Source: Acetobacterium sp. KB-1
Lineage (GTDB): Bacteria > Bacillota > Clostridia > Eubacteriales > Eubacteriaceae
Assembly: GCF_003260995.1 (NCBI RefSeq)
Contig: NZ_CP030040.1
Span: 2,961,176-3,025,175, forward strand
Length of the DNA stretch: 64,000 bases
Direction of reading: 5' to 3'
Below the pieces are notes generated by a model. The model made no database searches. It saw nothing but the letters and a program-made list of their open reading frames with translations, and was not told the DNA's origin. The translations under genes and the position numbers were made by a program. Positions 15,029 through 23,073 of this stretch are shown in pieces (the stretch's first letter is position 1; the number at the start of each line of letters is the position of its first letter).

Positions 15029-17480
15029 AGGCTTTGGGCCATTCTTTTTGTAGTACTTTTTCAACAAAGATCTGGGCCAGCTTTTTATCAAATTGAAAAC
15101 CGGAGTTGTTTTTGATTTCGGCAATGGCTTCTTCGGCAGTAAAAACCCGGCTGTACGGACGTTCGGCGGTCATCGTGCAGTAGGCATCGGCGATGGCAAT
15201 AATCCGCCCCTGGATGGAGATTTCATCAGCCTTTAAGCCTTTGGGATAGCCTTGCCCATCCCAGCGTTCATGGTGTTCAAGTACAAACTTGGCAATTTCT
15301 GCCATCTCATTAACGGATCGAAGAATATGATAGCCAATTTCTGGATGGCGCTTTATTTCCGCCCATTCGGCATCGTTTAATTTTTCAGATTTATTTAAAA
15401 TCGCAGTGTCAATGGCAATTTCGCCAATATCATGCCGCAAACCGGCCATCCCCAGTTGATTGATGGCTTCAGTTTCAAAACCCAGTTCTCGGCCCATCGC
15501 CTGGCAATAGTCACAGACTAATTGAGAATGAATCAATTCATGGTGGCTTCGTTCGTAAATGGAATTGACAATTAACTCAATGGTAGCTTTTTTAATACTG
15601 GGACTGATGGTAAGTTTATGCTGGTACATGGCATCTTCAGCTCGTTTGAAAACATCGTTCAGGTCATCGGTGGGGGTTTCTTTAATGGCAAATCCCATCG
15701 AAACAGACAAAATAGTGCGGTCAATTCGGACCTTGGAAATGGCAGCATTGAGACGCTTAATAATGTTTTCCACACTTTGCAGTTCAGTTTTGGAAAGTAA
15801 GATTACAAACTCATCCCCACCAACGCGGGAGGTTATTTCATCATGTCGGCACTCATTTTTCAATATTTCGGCAAATTCCTTTAAGATTTTGTCTCCCATC
15901 TGATGGCCGTAAGCATCATTAATCAGCTTAAGCCCGTTAACATCAGCCATAATCAGGGCAATTGGAAGATTTCTGGGGCTATCCAGTCGGCGTAGCTCTT
16001 CTTCATAAAAGCGACGGTTGTAGAGTCCGGTTAATTGGTCGTGATAGCTTAGATAAAGAACCTTTGCCTCTGCCTGTTTTCTTTTGTCAATGTTGCGGCT
16101 GATTCCAACCAGTTCAATCTCACCATTTTTGTGGTAACGATATTTTGTCGAAACCTCAACCCAGATGAGACGTCCATTTTTACAAGGCTGCTGGATTTCA
16201 ATCAGGTGAGTATGAGCGGTTTTGGGGTTGGCAATGAACGTTTTGACATTTCTTTGTAAGTTAGCTCTGACCCGTTGAAGGGACTCGGTCGTCATGGCGT
16301 CTTCCAGCTTTTCAGCCATGGCTTCTTCAGAGGTGAGTCCCCTTAACTGAAAAATTGCTGGACTCATGTAGGTGAACTTATTCTGGGTAAGATTAAAAAG
16401 CCAAATCACATCAGAGGTGAATTCAGTTAAAAAACGGTATTTTTCTTCACTTTGGATAAGGGCATTCTCAGCATTTTTGCGATCTGTGATATCATCGATA
16501 ATACTGATAATATGAGGAGTGTCGTTCATTAAAAAAATTTTTGCAGAAACCGAACAAATTCGGATATCCCTGCTTTTGGTAACAAAATTAAGTTCAAAAT
16601 CATCAACTGACTGGTTAGTTGTGATTGCTTCCAGGAGTTTGTCCCGATCCGCAGGTTTTTCATAAAGATTAAGCTCCAACAGACTTTTATTTTGAACTTC
16701 ATCTTGACTAAATCCAGTAAAATTTATAAAACTGATGTTGAAATTCACGATTTTACCATCAGCAAGTGATGTAATCAGGCTGGCGTCAGGACTGAGGTTA
16801 AAGATTTGTTCAAACTGTTCTTTAGCGGACAAAACATCAGCGCCGAGGCGCTCATTAATCATCATGATAAAGGTAAAGCTCACAATCATGTTGATGATAA
16901 ATACCCCGGTAAAAGAGAAAACCTGAAAAAACGTTGGTGTAAGGGCATTAACTATGGGAGGGGAAAACAAGGCATAAAAAGATCGTAAAATTGCAAATAG
17001 GCCAGTGGAAGCAAATAGAAAAAGAAGCAGTGGCGCTTGCCTTGGGAGGTGGGTGTTGTTTCCTTTTCGAAGTGTATCGGCAATCAAAAGAGCAATTAAT
17101 CCAATTGAAAGGTAAACTGAAAAAATGCGAAGTGAAATGTTATCGAAAACAAACTGAAAATAGATCAGGGTTAAGAGACAAAAACCAAAAATAATGGGAG
17201 GAAGCCACTTGTTTTCAGGCAGATCTAAAAATTGAACCAGACCCTTGTATAGAAAAATAAGGGCCACCAGCAGCAGGGAATTACCGGCTACAACCGTAAT
17301 CAGAGCATTGATGGTGTTGGCCTGAAACATCACAAAAAGAAATCCCAGCGCAAAAAGGGAACAGCTAACGCCAATGTGATCAACACCGGGGTATTTAGAA
17401 GACAAAAACAGTATAAAAACAGCTTGAAAAATACTGGATAGAACTAAAACTAGGGCAATTGTAGCAAGATCAATGTTCAT
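15027..17480 (-). CDS. Membrane PAS-PAS-GGDEF-HD-GYP c-di-GMP protein
   Basis: 817 residues. About seven hydrophobic segments (1-215) form a sensor module. Two PAS domains follow (about 218-335 and 340-470), then a diguanylate cyclase domain with an intact GGDEF (near 552-556), then an HD-GYP phosphodiesterase domain with HDIGE (His683) and HHERWDGQGYP. The inhibitory site upstream of GGDEF reads RHDE rather than RxxD. Both domains look catalytically competent, so the protein could make or degrade c-di-GMP depending on its signal. It is closely related in layout to the 58160 and 50309 proteins. Confidence 0.9.
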   Translation of the reverse strand: MNIDLATIALVLVLSSIFQAVFILFLSSKYPGVDHIGVSCSLFALGFLFVMFQANTINALITVVAGNSLLLVALIFLYKGLVQFLDLPENKWLPPIIFGFCLLTLIYFQFVFDNISLRIFSVYLSIGLIALLIADTLRKGNNTHLPRQAPLLLFLFASTGLFAILRSFYALFSPPIVNALTPTFFQVFSFTGVFIINMIVSFTFIMMINERLGADVLSAKEQFEQIFNLSPDASLITSLADGKIVNFNISFINFTGFSQDEVQNKSLLELNLYEKPADRDKLLEAITTNQSVDDFELNFVTKSRDIRICSVSAKIFLMNDTPHIISIIDDITDRKNAENALIQSEEKYRFLTEFTSDVIWLFNLTQNKFTYMSPAIFQLRGLTSEEAMAEKLEDAMTTESLQRVRANLQRNVKTFIANPKTAHTHLIEIQQPCKNGRLIWVEVSTKYRYHKNGEIELVGISRNIDKRKQAEAKVLYLSYHDQLTGLYNRRFYEEELRRLDSPRNLPIALIMADVNGLKLINDAYGHQMGDKILKEFAEILKNECRHDEITSRVGGDEFVILLSKTELQSVENIIKRLNAAISKVRIDRTILSVSMGFAIKETPTDDLNDVFKRAEDAMYQHKLTISPSIKKATIELIVNSIYERSHHELIHSQLVCDYCQAMGRELGFETEAINQLGMAGLRHDIGEIAIDTAILNKSEKLNDAEWAEIKRHPEIGYHILRSVNEMAEIAKFVLEHHERWDGQGYPKGLKADEISIQGRIIAIADAYCTMTAERPYSRVFTAEEAIAEIKNNSGFQFDKKLAQIFVEKVLQKEWPKA

Positions 17481-17660
17481 GGCGGCCTCTCATAAGGTGA
17501 TGTCAAAAGAGCATAGATAGTTTAGTAATAGACAAACAATCAGTCATGGTTATTATATCCTGATTTGAGAAAAAGAAACACAAATTATAAAAAGACTGAT
17601 GAGAATAGTAAAATATGATAAGATTGGATTAGTAAAATCAAGAAGGAGGCTTGAAGATTT

Positions 17661-18707
17661 ATGAAGCAAAACATATCAGTGGTATACGCAATCCTGGCAG
17701 CACTACTTTTTGGGATCAATGCACCTTTTTCTAAGATTTTACTTGAAGAAATTGATCCCTTATTTCTGGCAGCACTTTTGTATCTGGGCGCAGGAACGGG
17801 TATGACGCTGCTGACGGTGTTTAATAAAAAACGTCGAAACGCGTCAAAAGAAGCCAGACTCACTAAAAAAGAAATGCCCTCGATTATTCTGATGATTTTG
17901 TTGGATATTGCAGCGCCGATTTTCCTGTTGATGGGGATCAAACTGACTAACTCCAGTACGGCGGCCCTGTTAGGAAATTTTGAGATCGCCGCAACAGCAG
18001 TGATTGCGATGATTTTCTTTAAAGAAGCCATTGGCAAACGAATGTGGATGGCCATCGTATTTATTTCTCTGGCCAGTGTTTTACTGACCATTAGCGATGT
18101 CACGGCGATAAATTTGTCGATTGGGGCGATTTTTGTGATGCTGTCTTGCGTTTGCTGGGGCTTTGAGAACAATTGTACCCGGAATCTATCGATTAAAGAT
18201 CCGGTTCAGGTGGTTGTCCTCAAAGGTTTCGGTTCCGGATTGGGGGCTTTACTCATCGCCTCTATCTGGGGCGAATTATCGGCTTCGCTGCTTTATATTA
18301 TTCTGGCCATGACCTTAGGTTTTGTGGCCTATGGCTTAAGTATTTTTTTCTATGTGAAAGCCCAACGGGGACTGGGAGCGGCCCGAACCAGCGCCTATTA
18401 TGCGGCAGCACCTTTTATGGGTGTCTTTATTTCCTGGCTGGTACTTAAGGAACCGATCACTTTTTCATTTCTAATTGCGTTAGTGATCATGGTTTTGGGA
18501 AGCTGGCTGGCGCTGTCGGAAAATCATGAACACCGCCATATTCATGATGAGGAGACCCACGATCACAGTCATAACCACGATGATGCGCATCATCTCCATA
18601 ATAACCATCCGCCGGTTAGTGGCGAACATTGCCATGAACATACCCACAATAGGACTGTTCACACCCATTGTCATCTGCCGGATGTTCACCATCGGCATCG
18701 GCATTAA
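17661..18707 (+). CDS. EamA/DMT-family transporter with histidine-rich C-terminal tail
   Basis: 348 residues: ten predicted transmembrane helices in two EamA repeats (about 1-285), then a hydrophilic tail of about 60 residues with 23 histidines plus Cys and Asp (for example HDHSHNHDDAHHLHNNH). DMT transporters are normally about 290 residues and export metabolites or amino acids. The tail suggests binding of Ni, Co, Zn or Cu and hence metal efflux or sensing, which is inference. The frame is intact. Shine-Dalgarno AGAAGGAGG precedes the ATG; the unit has a single gene. Confidence 0.85.
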   Translation: MKQNISVVYAILAALLFGINAPFSKILLEEIDPLFLAALLYLGAGTGMTLLTVFNKKRRNASKEARLTKKEMPSIILMILLDIAAPIFLLMGIKLTNSSTAALLGNFEIAATAVIAMIFFKEAIGKRMWMAIVFISLASVLLTISDVTAINLSIGAIFVMLSCVCWGFENNCTRNLSIKDPVQVVVLKGFGSGLGALLIASIWGELSASLLYIILAMTLGFVAYGLSIFFYVKAQRGLGAARTSAYYAAAPFMGVFISWLVLKEPITFSFLIALVIMVLGSWLALSENHEHRHIHDEETHDHSHNHDDAHHLHNNHPPVSGEHCHEHTHNRTVHTHCHLPDVHHRHRH

Positions 18708-18762
18708 GGATAGTAATAAAAATGATAGCGCTTTTTAGTTGACGAGAAGGTGATTTAGACAA

Positions 18763-18810
18763 AGAGAACTTAGTCAAGCTGTTTTACAGTAGTGGCTAAG
18801 TTCTTTTTTT
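18763..18810 (+). terminator. Terminator after the DMT gene
   Basis: AGAGAACTTAG (from 18763) pairs with CTAAGTTCTTTTTTT around a long loop and ends in T8. Its T run merges into the first operator palindrome of the next operon. Confidence 0.8.
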
Positions 18811-18877
18811 ACCGGTAAAAATAATAGTTGACAATTCGTAAAAACAGAGCTATACTGCAGTTACTTTACCGGTTAAA
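18806..18877 (+). promoter_or_regulatory. Promoter flanked by two palindromic operators (methyltransferase operon)
   Basis: A strong promoter, TTGACA (18828-18833) and TATACT (18851-18856) with a 17-base spacer, sits between two related palindromes: TTTTTACCGGTAAAAA (18806-18821) and TTTACCGGTTAAA (18865-18877). Centres are 55-57 bases apart, and the second lies at the expected start of transcription. The ACCGGT core with flanking T/A resembles operators of LacI-type repressors; that assignment is inference. No matching regulator gene is in the window. The leader from 18878 to 19084 holds no recognised element besides the Shine-Dalgarno AAAGGAG. Confidence 0.75.
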
Positions 18878-19084
18878 ATATTTGAACGGGTTTGGTGCAG
18901 ATGATTGAGTTAAGCTGGTACGAATAAATGGACTGATAAGAAAAGGACAAAAGCATTGTCAGCTAGTCGATGTAAACGATATTTTTATGACGCGTTTATC
19001 GTGTGAGTATGGATCAGAAAAATTAGCTGGAGCAATATATCGAAGAACGGTCAAATACAGACAAGATTAAAAAGGAGTAAGAAA

Positions 19085-19882
19085 ATGATTATTATTGGTG
19101 AAAAAATTAATGGCGCAATTCCTTCAACGGGGAAGGCCATTGCAGAAAAAGATGCCGCATTTATCCGGAATCTGGCAATCAAACAGGCGGAAGCCGGGGC
19201 AGATTTTATTGATGTCTGTGCATCGGTGGATGATGATATTGAACTGGAAACGATGAAATGGCTGATTGATATTGTTCAGGATGCAACGGATGTTCCAATT
19301 GCTGTCGATAGTCCTAATGTTTATACCTGTATTGAATCAATGAAGTATTGTAACAAACCAGGATTGTTTAATTCTGTCTCATTAGAAGGTGATAAGGTCG
19401 ACGTAGCCTTTAAAGTACTGGCAGATACCAAATGGGAGTGTGTAGCATTGTTAAATAGCGACAAAGGCATCCCTAAAACGGCCAAAGACCGTTTGGAGGT
19501 TTTCACCGACTTAATGGTAAAATGTCAGGAATACCGGATTGATCCATCCCGGATGCACATTGATCCCCTAATTGAAATGCTCTGTACCTCAGAAGATGGT
19601 ATTGCCATGGTTACCGAAGTCATACGGGAGATTAAAAAGCAATACCCAACCATTCATGTGACCGGTGCAATTAGCAATATTTCATTTAACTTGCCAGCCC
19701 GACGGATTGCCAATCAGGCCTTTGCGGTTTTAGCCATGAGTGCCGGGATGGACAGTTTTATTCTGGATCCACTTAATAAAGATATGATGGGGATGTTGTT
19801 TGCCACCGAAGCAATGATGGGTGAAGATGAATATTGTATGGAATATATTGGCGCTTTCCGAGAAGGTATTTTCGTTAAATAA
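19085..19882 (+). CDS. Methyltetrahydrofolate:corrinoid protein methyltransferase
   Basis: A 265-residue TIM-barrel pterin-binding enzyme (DHPS-like) that moves a methyl group between the corrinoid protein and tetrahydrofolate, feeding the Wood-Ljungdahl pathway. Motifs are IIIGEKINGAIPSTG, GADFIDVCAS, VPIAVDSPN, NSVSLEG and TGAISNISFNLPARR, as in MtgA and methyltransferase II proteins. It is the first of a three-gene operon with corrinoid protein and methyltransferase I. The ATG has AAAGGAG upstream. No substrate is implied by this protein itself. Confidence 0.9.
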   Translation: MIIIGEKINGAIPSTGKAIAEKDAAFIRNLAIKQAEAGADFIDVCASVDDDIELETMKWLIDIVQDATDVPIAVDSPNVYTCIESMKYCNKPGLFNSVSLEGDKVDVAFKVLADTKWECVALLNSDKGIPKTAKDRLEVFTDLMVKCQEYRIDPSRMHIDPLIEMLCTSEDGIAMVTEVIREIKKQYPTIHVTGAISNISFNLPARRIANQAFAVLAMSAGMDSFILDPLNKDMMGMLFATEAMMGEDEYCMEYIGAFREGIFVK

Positions 19883-20038
19883 GGGTGAAAAATTTTTAAG
19901 ACGGCCCTGCCTAAACGGGCTTTACAAGGGTAATAGTGGTTCGATTTTAATAAAGACTTACACGGCTAGGTTAACAAAAACCCGGAACGCACACAGGTTT
20001 TGGGTGAAAAAATAGTTTAAATCTAAGGAGAAATTAAC

Positions 20039-20668
20039 ATGTCAAAAATTGAAGATGTAAAAGTATTGGTAGAAACTGGTAAATCAAAGAAAGTTGCAGC
20101 AGCTGTACAGGAAGCCCTGGATGCCGGCGATAAAGCGCAGGACATTCTGGATGCAATGATTGCTTCTATGGGTGTGATTGGGGATAAGTTCTCATCCGGC
20201 GAAATCTTTGTTCCGGAAATGCTAATTGCTGCTAAAGCGATGTCCAAAGGTGTGGAAGTTTTAAAACCGGTGATGGCAGGAGATGGCTCCAGTTCACTGG
20301 GTACCTGTATCATGGGAACCGTTGCCGGAGACCTTCATGATATTGGTAAAAACCTGGTTGTGATGATGCTTGAAAGTGCCGGATTTGATATGATTGATCT
20401 GGGCGTTGACGTACCCGCAGATAAATTTGTAGAAGCCGTAAAAGAGAATGATAACGTTGTGCTAGTAGCGTGTTCAGGTCTTTTAACGACGACGATGCCG
20501 GCATTAAAAGAAGCGGTACAAACCGTGAAAGCGGCTTACCCGGAGATGAAGGTCATTGTCGGTGGAGCACCTGTTACTCAGGAATATGCCAATGAAATTG
20601 GCGCTGACGGTTACGCCCCGGATGCTGGTAGCTCGGCTGCAAAAGCGAAAGAATTAATCGGCGCGTAG
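20039..20668 (+). CDS. Corrinoid (B12-binding) methyl-carrier protein
   Basis: 209 residues: an N-terminal helical cap (about 1-85) and a B12-binding Rossmann domain with the base-off motif DLHDIGKN, in which His100 is the lower cobalt ligand (Asp98, Gly103 conserved). It shuttles the methyl group between the two flanking methyltransferases. The 157-base gap before it contains a modest hairpin (AAAACC/GGTTTT, about 19977-20002) that might tune relative expression. The length is typical for MtaC/MtgC/O-demethylase corrinoid proteins. Confidence 0.93.
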   Translation: MSKIEDVKVLVETGKSKKVAAAVQEALDAGDKAQDILDAMIASMGVIGDKFSSGEIFVPEMLIAAKAMSKGVEVLKPVMAGDGSSSLGTCIMGTVAGDLHDIGKNLVVMMLESAGFDMIDLGVDVPADKFVEAVKENDNVVLVACSGLLTTTMPALKEAVQTVKAAYPEMKVIVGGAPVTQEYANEIGADGYAPDAGSSAAKAKELIGA

Positions 20669-20714
20669 ACGCGAAAATACCCAAAAATAGCCTGCAAATA
20701 GAAAAGGAGAAATA

Positions 20715-21692
20715 ATGCTGACAATTAAAGAAAACTTACTCGAAACAATGAAGGGTGGCAACCCGGATCGTTTTGTCAAACAATATGAATTCATTGATCT
20801 GATCATGGAAGTACCGACTGGGGTTGAATTCAAATATGGTCAAACCTGGAAAGACCATTGGGGTATTACCTGGCAATGGCCGGAAGGTCAATTAGGAATG
20901 TTTCCGGTTCATCATGATGGCTTGGCGGTAATTCAGGATATTACCGAGTGGAAAGAGAACGTTAAAAAACCAGCCATTGCCACATCCGATGAAGCCTGGG
21001 CAGCGGCGCTTGCCCATGCCAATGCAGTTGATCGAAAAGAAAAATATGTCACCGCATTTTTCGCACCAGGTATCTTTGAAATGACCCACCATTTGATGGG
21101 CATGGAAAATGCCCTGATGGCTCTTTACGAAGAACCCGAAGCGATGCAGGAACTGATTGACTACTTGACCGAGTATGAGTTGGAATTTGCTGCAGTGATG
21201 ATGGAAAAACTTAAGCCAGAAGCCATTTTACATCACGATGACTGGGGTAGTCAAATTTCATCCTTTATTTCGCCAGATATGTTTGAAGAATTTTTTGTAC
21301 CATCATATAAAAAAATCTACCAGTTCTATAAAGACAATGGCGTCGAATTGATCATTCATCATAGTGACTCTTATGCTGCCAATTTAGTTCCTTACATGAT
21401 TGAAGTGGGAATCGATATTTGGCAGGGCGTTATGAATACTAATAATATCCCTGAACTGATCAAAGCGTATGGCGAAAAGATCACCTTTATGGGTGGACTC
21501 CACAGCGGTACTGTGGATTATCCCGGTTGGGAAAAAGAAGTGGTTAAAAAACAGGTGGAAGAAACCTGCCGTGCCAATGGCACCAAATATTTTATTCCCT
21601 GCCAGACATCTGGTCTGCCAATTGAAAATTTTGAAGGTGTTATAGCTTATATCGATGAATGCATTGATGAAATGAGCAAGGAAATGTTTTAG
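20715..21692 (+). CDS. UroD/MtaA-family methyltransferase, probable substrate:corrinoid methyltransferase I
   Basis: 325 residues of the uroporphyrinogen-decarboxylase-like methyltransferase family. Zinc-ligand candidates are in LIIHHSDSY and YFIPCQTSG, and the barrel motif HHDDWGSQ is visible. Beside a corrinoid protein and a methyl-THF methyltransferase it most likely demethylates a methoxylated compound (for example a methoxyaromatic), as methyltransferase I of acetogen O-demethylases does. The actual substrate cannot be read. A reductive activase for the corrinoid is not in the operon and must be elsewhere. Confidence 0.85.
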   Translation: MLTIKENLLETMKGGNPDRFVKQYEFIDLIMEVPTGVEFKYGQTWKDHWGITWQWPEGQLGMFPVHHDGLAVIQDITEWKENVKKPAIATSDEAWAAALAHANAVDRKEKYVTAFFAPGIFEMTHHLMGMENALMALYEEPEAMQELIDYLTEYELEFAAVMMEKLKPEAILHHDDWGSQISSFISPDMFEEFFVPSYKKIYQFYKDNGVELIIHHSDSYAANLVPYMIEVGIDIWQGVMNTNNIPELIKAYGEKITFMGGLHSGTVDYPGWEKEVVKKQVEETCRANGTKYFIPCQTSGLPIENFEGVIAYIDECIDEMSKEMF

Positions 21693-21703
21693 AAACCAAT
21701 TAC

Positions 21704-21743
21704 AAAAACCTGTATTGCGATTAAAGCGATACAGGTTTTTTTT
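21704..21743 (+). terminator. Terminator of the methyltransferase operon
   Basis: AAAACCTGTAT pairs with ATACAGGTTTT, with inner TGC/GCG, followed by T8. It lies 12 bases after the stop codon. Confidence 0.9.
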
Positions 21744-21929
21744 CGGCTTCTCTTAAATCTTCTGAGAATTTGAATAGCCGTTTGACGTTATTAAAAGCGT
21801 TAAAAAGTAGAAACGAATCATATCAGAGTAAAAACGTAAAATTGATCGTATACCATGTTTTATCACCGCAAGAAGGGGTAAAACTAATGATAACGTACGA
21901 TTTATTTTTTTATTTACAGAGAGGGTAAG

Positions 21930-23045
21930 ATGAAAAAGCATGAAATCTCAATTGTCGACGACGAACCCATCAATCTGATGATCTTAAAAAAATTACTAAG
22001 TCCCTCTTTTCTTGTTCGGGCCTATAAATCAGGAGAAGAATTGCTTCGGGCGGTTAATAAAGACCTTAAACCGGATCTGGTTCTGATGGATATTATGATG
22101 CCAGGAATGGATGGTTATGAAACCTTGTCGGAACTACGCAAAGATCCGGAAAATTTGGGGATACCAGTCATCTATATTTCGTCACTGGATAGCCTGATTG
22201 ATGAAGAGAAGGGGTTCCGGCTGGGGGCGGTTGACTATATTACCAAGCCCTTTCGGCCTGGGATTGTGCTGGCCCGGGTCAATGCTCATCTGGAACTGAA
22301 ACAGGCTCGGGATCGGCTTAAAAATCAGAATAAATGGCTGGAAGCAGAGGTCAAACGACGAATGGTAGAAAATCAGCTGATTCAGGATACGACCTTAAAT
22401 GTTTTTGCTGAATTAGTTGAAACCCGGGATAATGACACCGCTAACCATGTTATGCGCACGCAACACTATGTGCGGATTATCGCTAAGCGATTGCAAAAAA
22501 ACGAAAAATTCAAGAGTTACCTCCGTGACGATGTGATAGAACGTATTTCAAAAGCGGCACCGCTTCATGATATTGGGAAGATTGGGATTCCGGACGCCAT
22601 CCTTTTAAAACCGGGAAAGCTTAACTTCGAGGAATTTGAAGTGATGAAAACCCATTGTAAAATCGGTGGAAATGCGATTCGTTTGGCAATCAATAAAACC
22701 TTGGCGGTCAACAAAACAGAGGCGGAACAGGGCGAAATTACAGCGCTATCATTTTTGGAGGAGGCCGAGAAAATTATGAATTACCACCATGAGCGCTGGG
22801 ATGGAAAAGGCTACCCAGAAGAACTGTATGGGAATGAAATCCCTATTTCAGCACGAATTATGGCATTAGCTGATGTATTTGATGCCCTTACGACGGTACG
22901 GCCATATAAAAAAGCCTGGAGCATGGATTCGGTGGTCGACTATATTATCGAACAAAAAGGGATGCAGTTTGATCCAGATGTGGTGGAAGCTTTTGAAATA
23001 GAGATTGAGGCTTTCAGACAAGTCATGCATCAGGAGCCAGAATAA
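21930..23045 (+). CDS. Response regulator with HD-GYP output (c-di-GMP phosphodiesterase)
   Basis: 371 residues: an N-terminal receiver domain (about 5-122) with Asp54 in LVLMDIMMPGMDG and the acidic pair in SIVDDEPIN, a linker helix, then an HD-GYP domain with LHDIGKIGIPDAIL and YHHERWDGKGYP. An insertion of about 20 residues (NKTLAVNKTEAEQGEITALS) lies between the two metal-binding blocks. Phosphorylation probably comes from the hybrid kinase encoded 28 bases downstream. Confidence 0.92.
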   Translation: MKKHEISIVDDEPINLMILKKLLSPSFLVRAYKSGEELLRAVNKDLKPDLVLMDIMMPGMDGYETLSELRKDPENLGIPVIYISSLDSLIDEEKGFRLGAVDYITKPFRPGIVLARVNAHLELKQARDRLKNQNKWLEAEVKRRMVENQLIQDTTLNVFAELVETRDNDTANHVMRTQHYVRIIAKRLQKNEKFKSYLRDDVIERISKAAPLHDIGKIGIPDAILLKPGKLNFEEFEVMKTHCKIGGNAIRLAINKTLAVNKTEAEQGEITALSFLEEAEKIMNYHHERWDGKGYPEELYGNEIPISARIMALADVFDALTTVRPYKKAWSMDSVVDYIIEQKGMQFDPDVVEAFEIEIEAFRQVMHQEPE

Positions 23046-23073
23046 ACATTAAAGAGCAGAAAGAGAAGGGGTT

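Noticed and set aside
14521-15042. Minus-strand ORFs over thiD
   Set aside because: thiD on the plus strand has all family motifs, and these ORFs have no ribosome site or known motif.
18878-19084. Cobalamin riboswitch in the methyltransferase leader
   Set aside because: A B12 element would fit the biology, but no B12-box-like conserved sequence could be found in the 207 bases.
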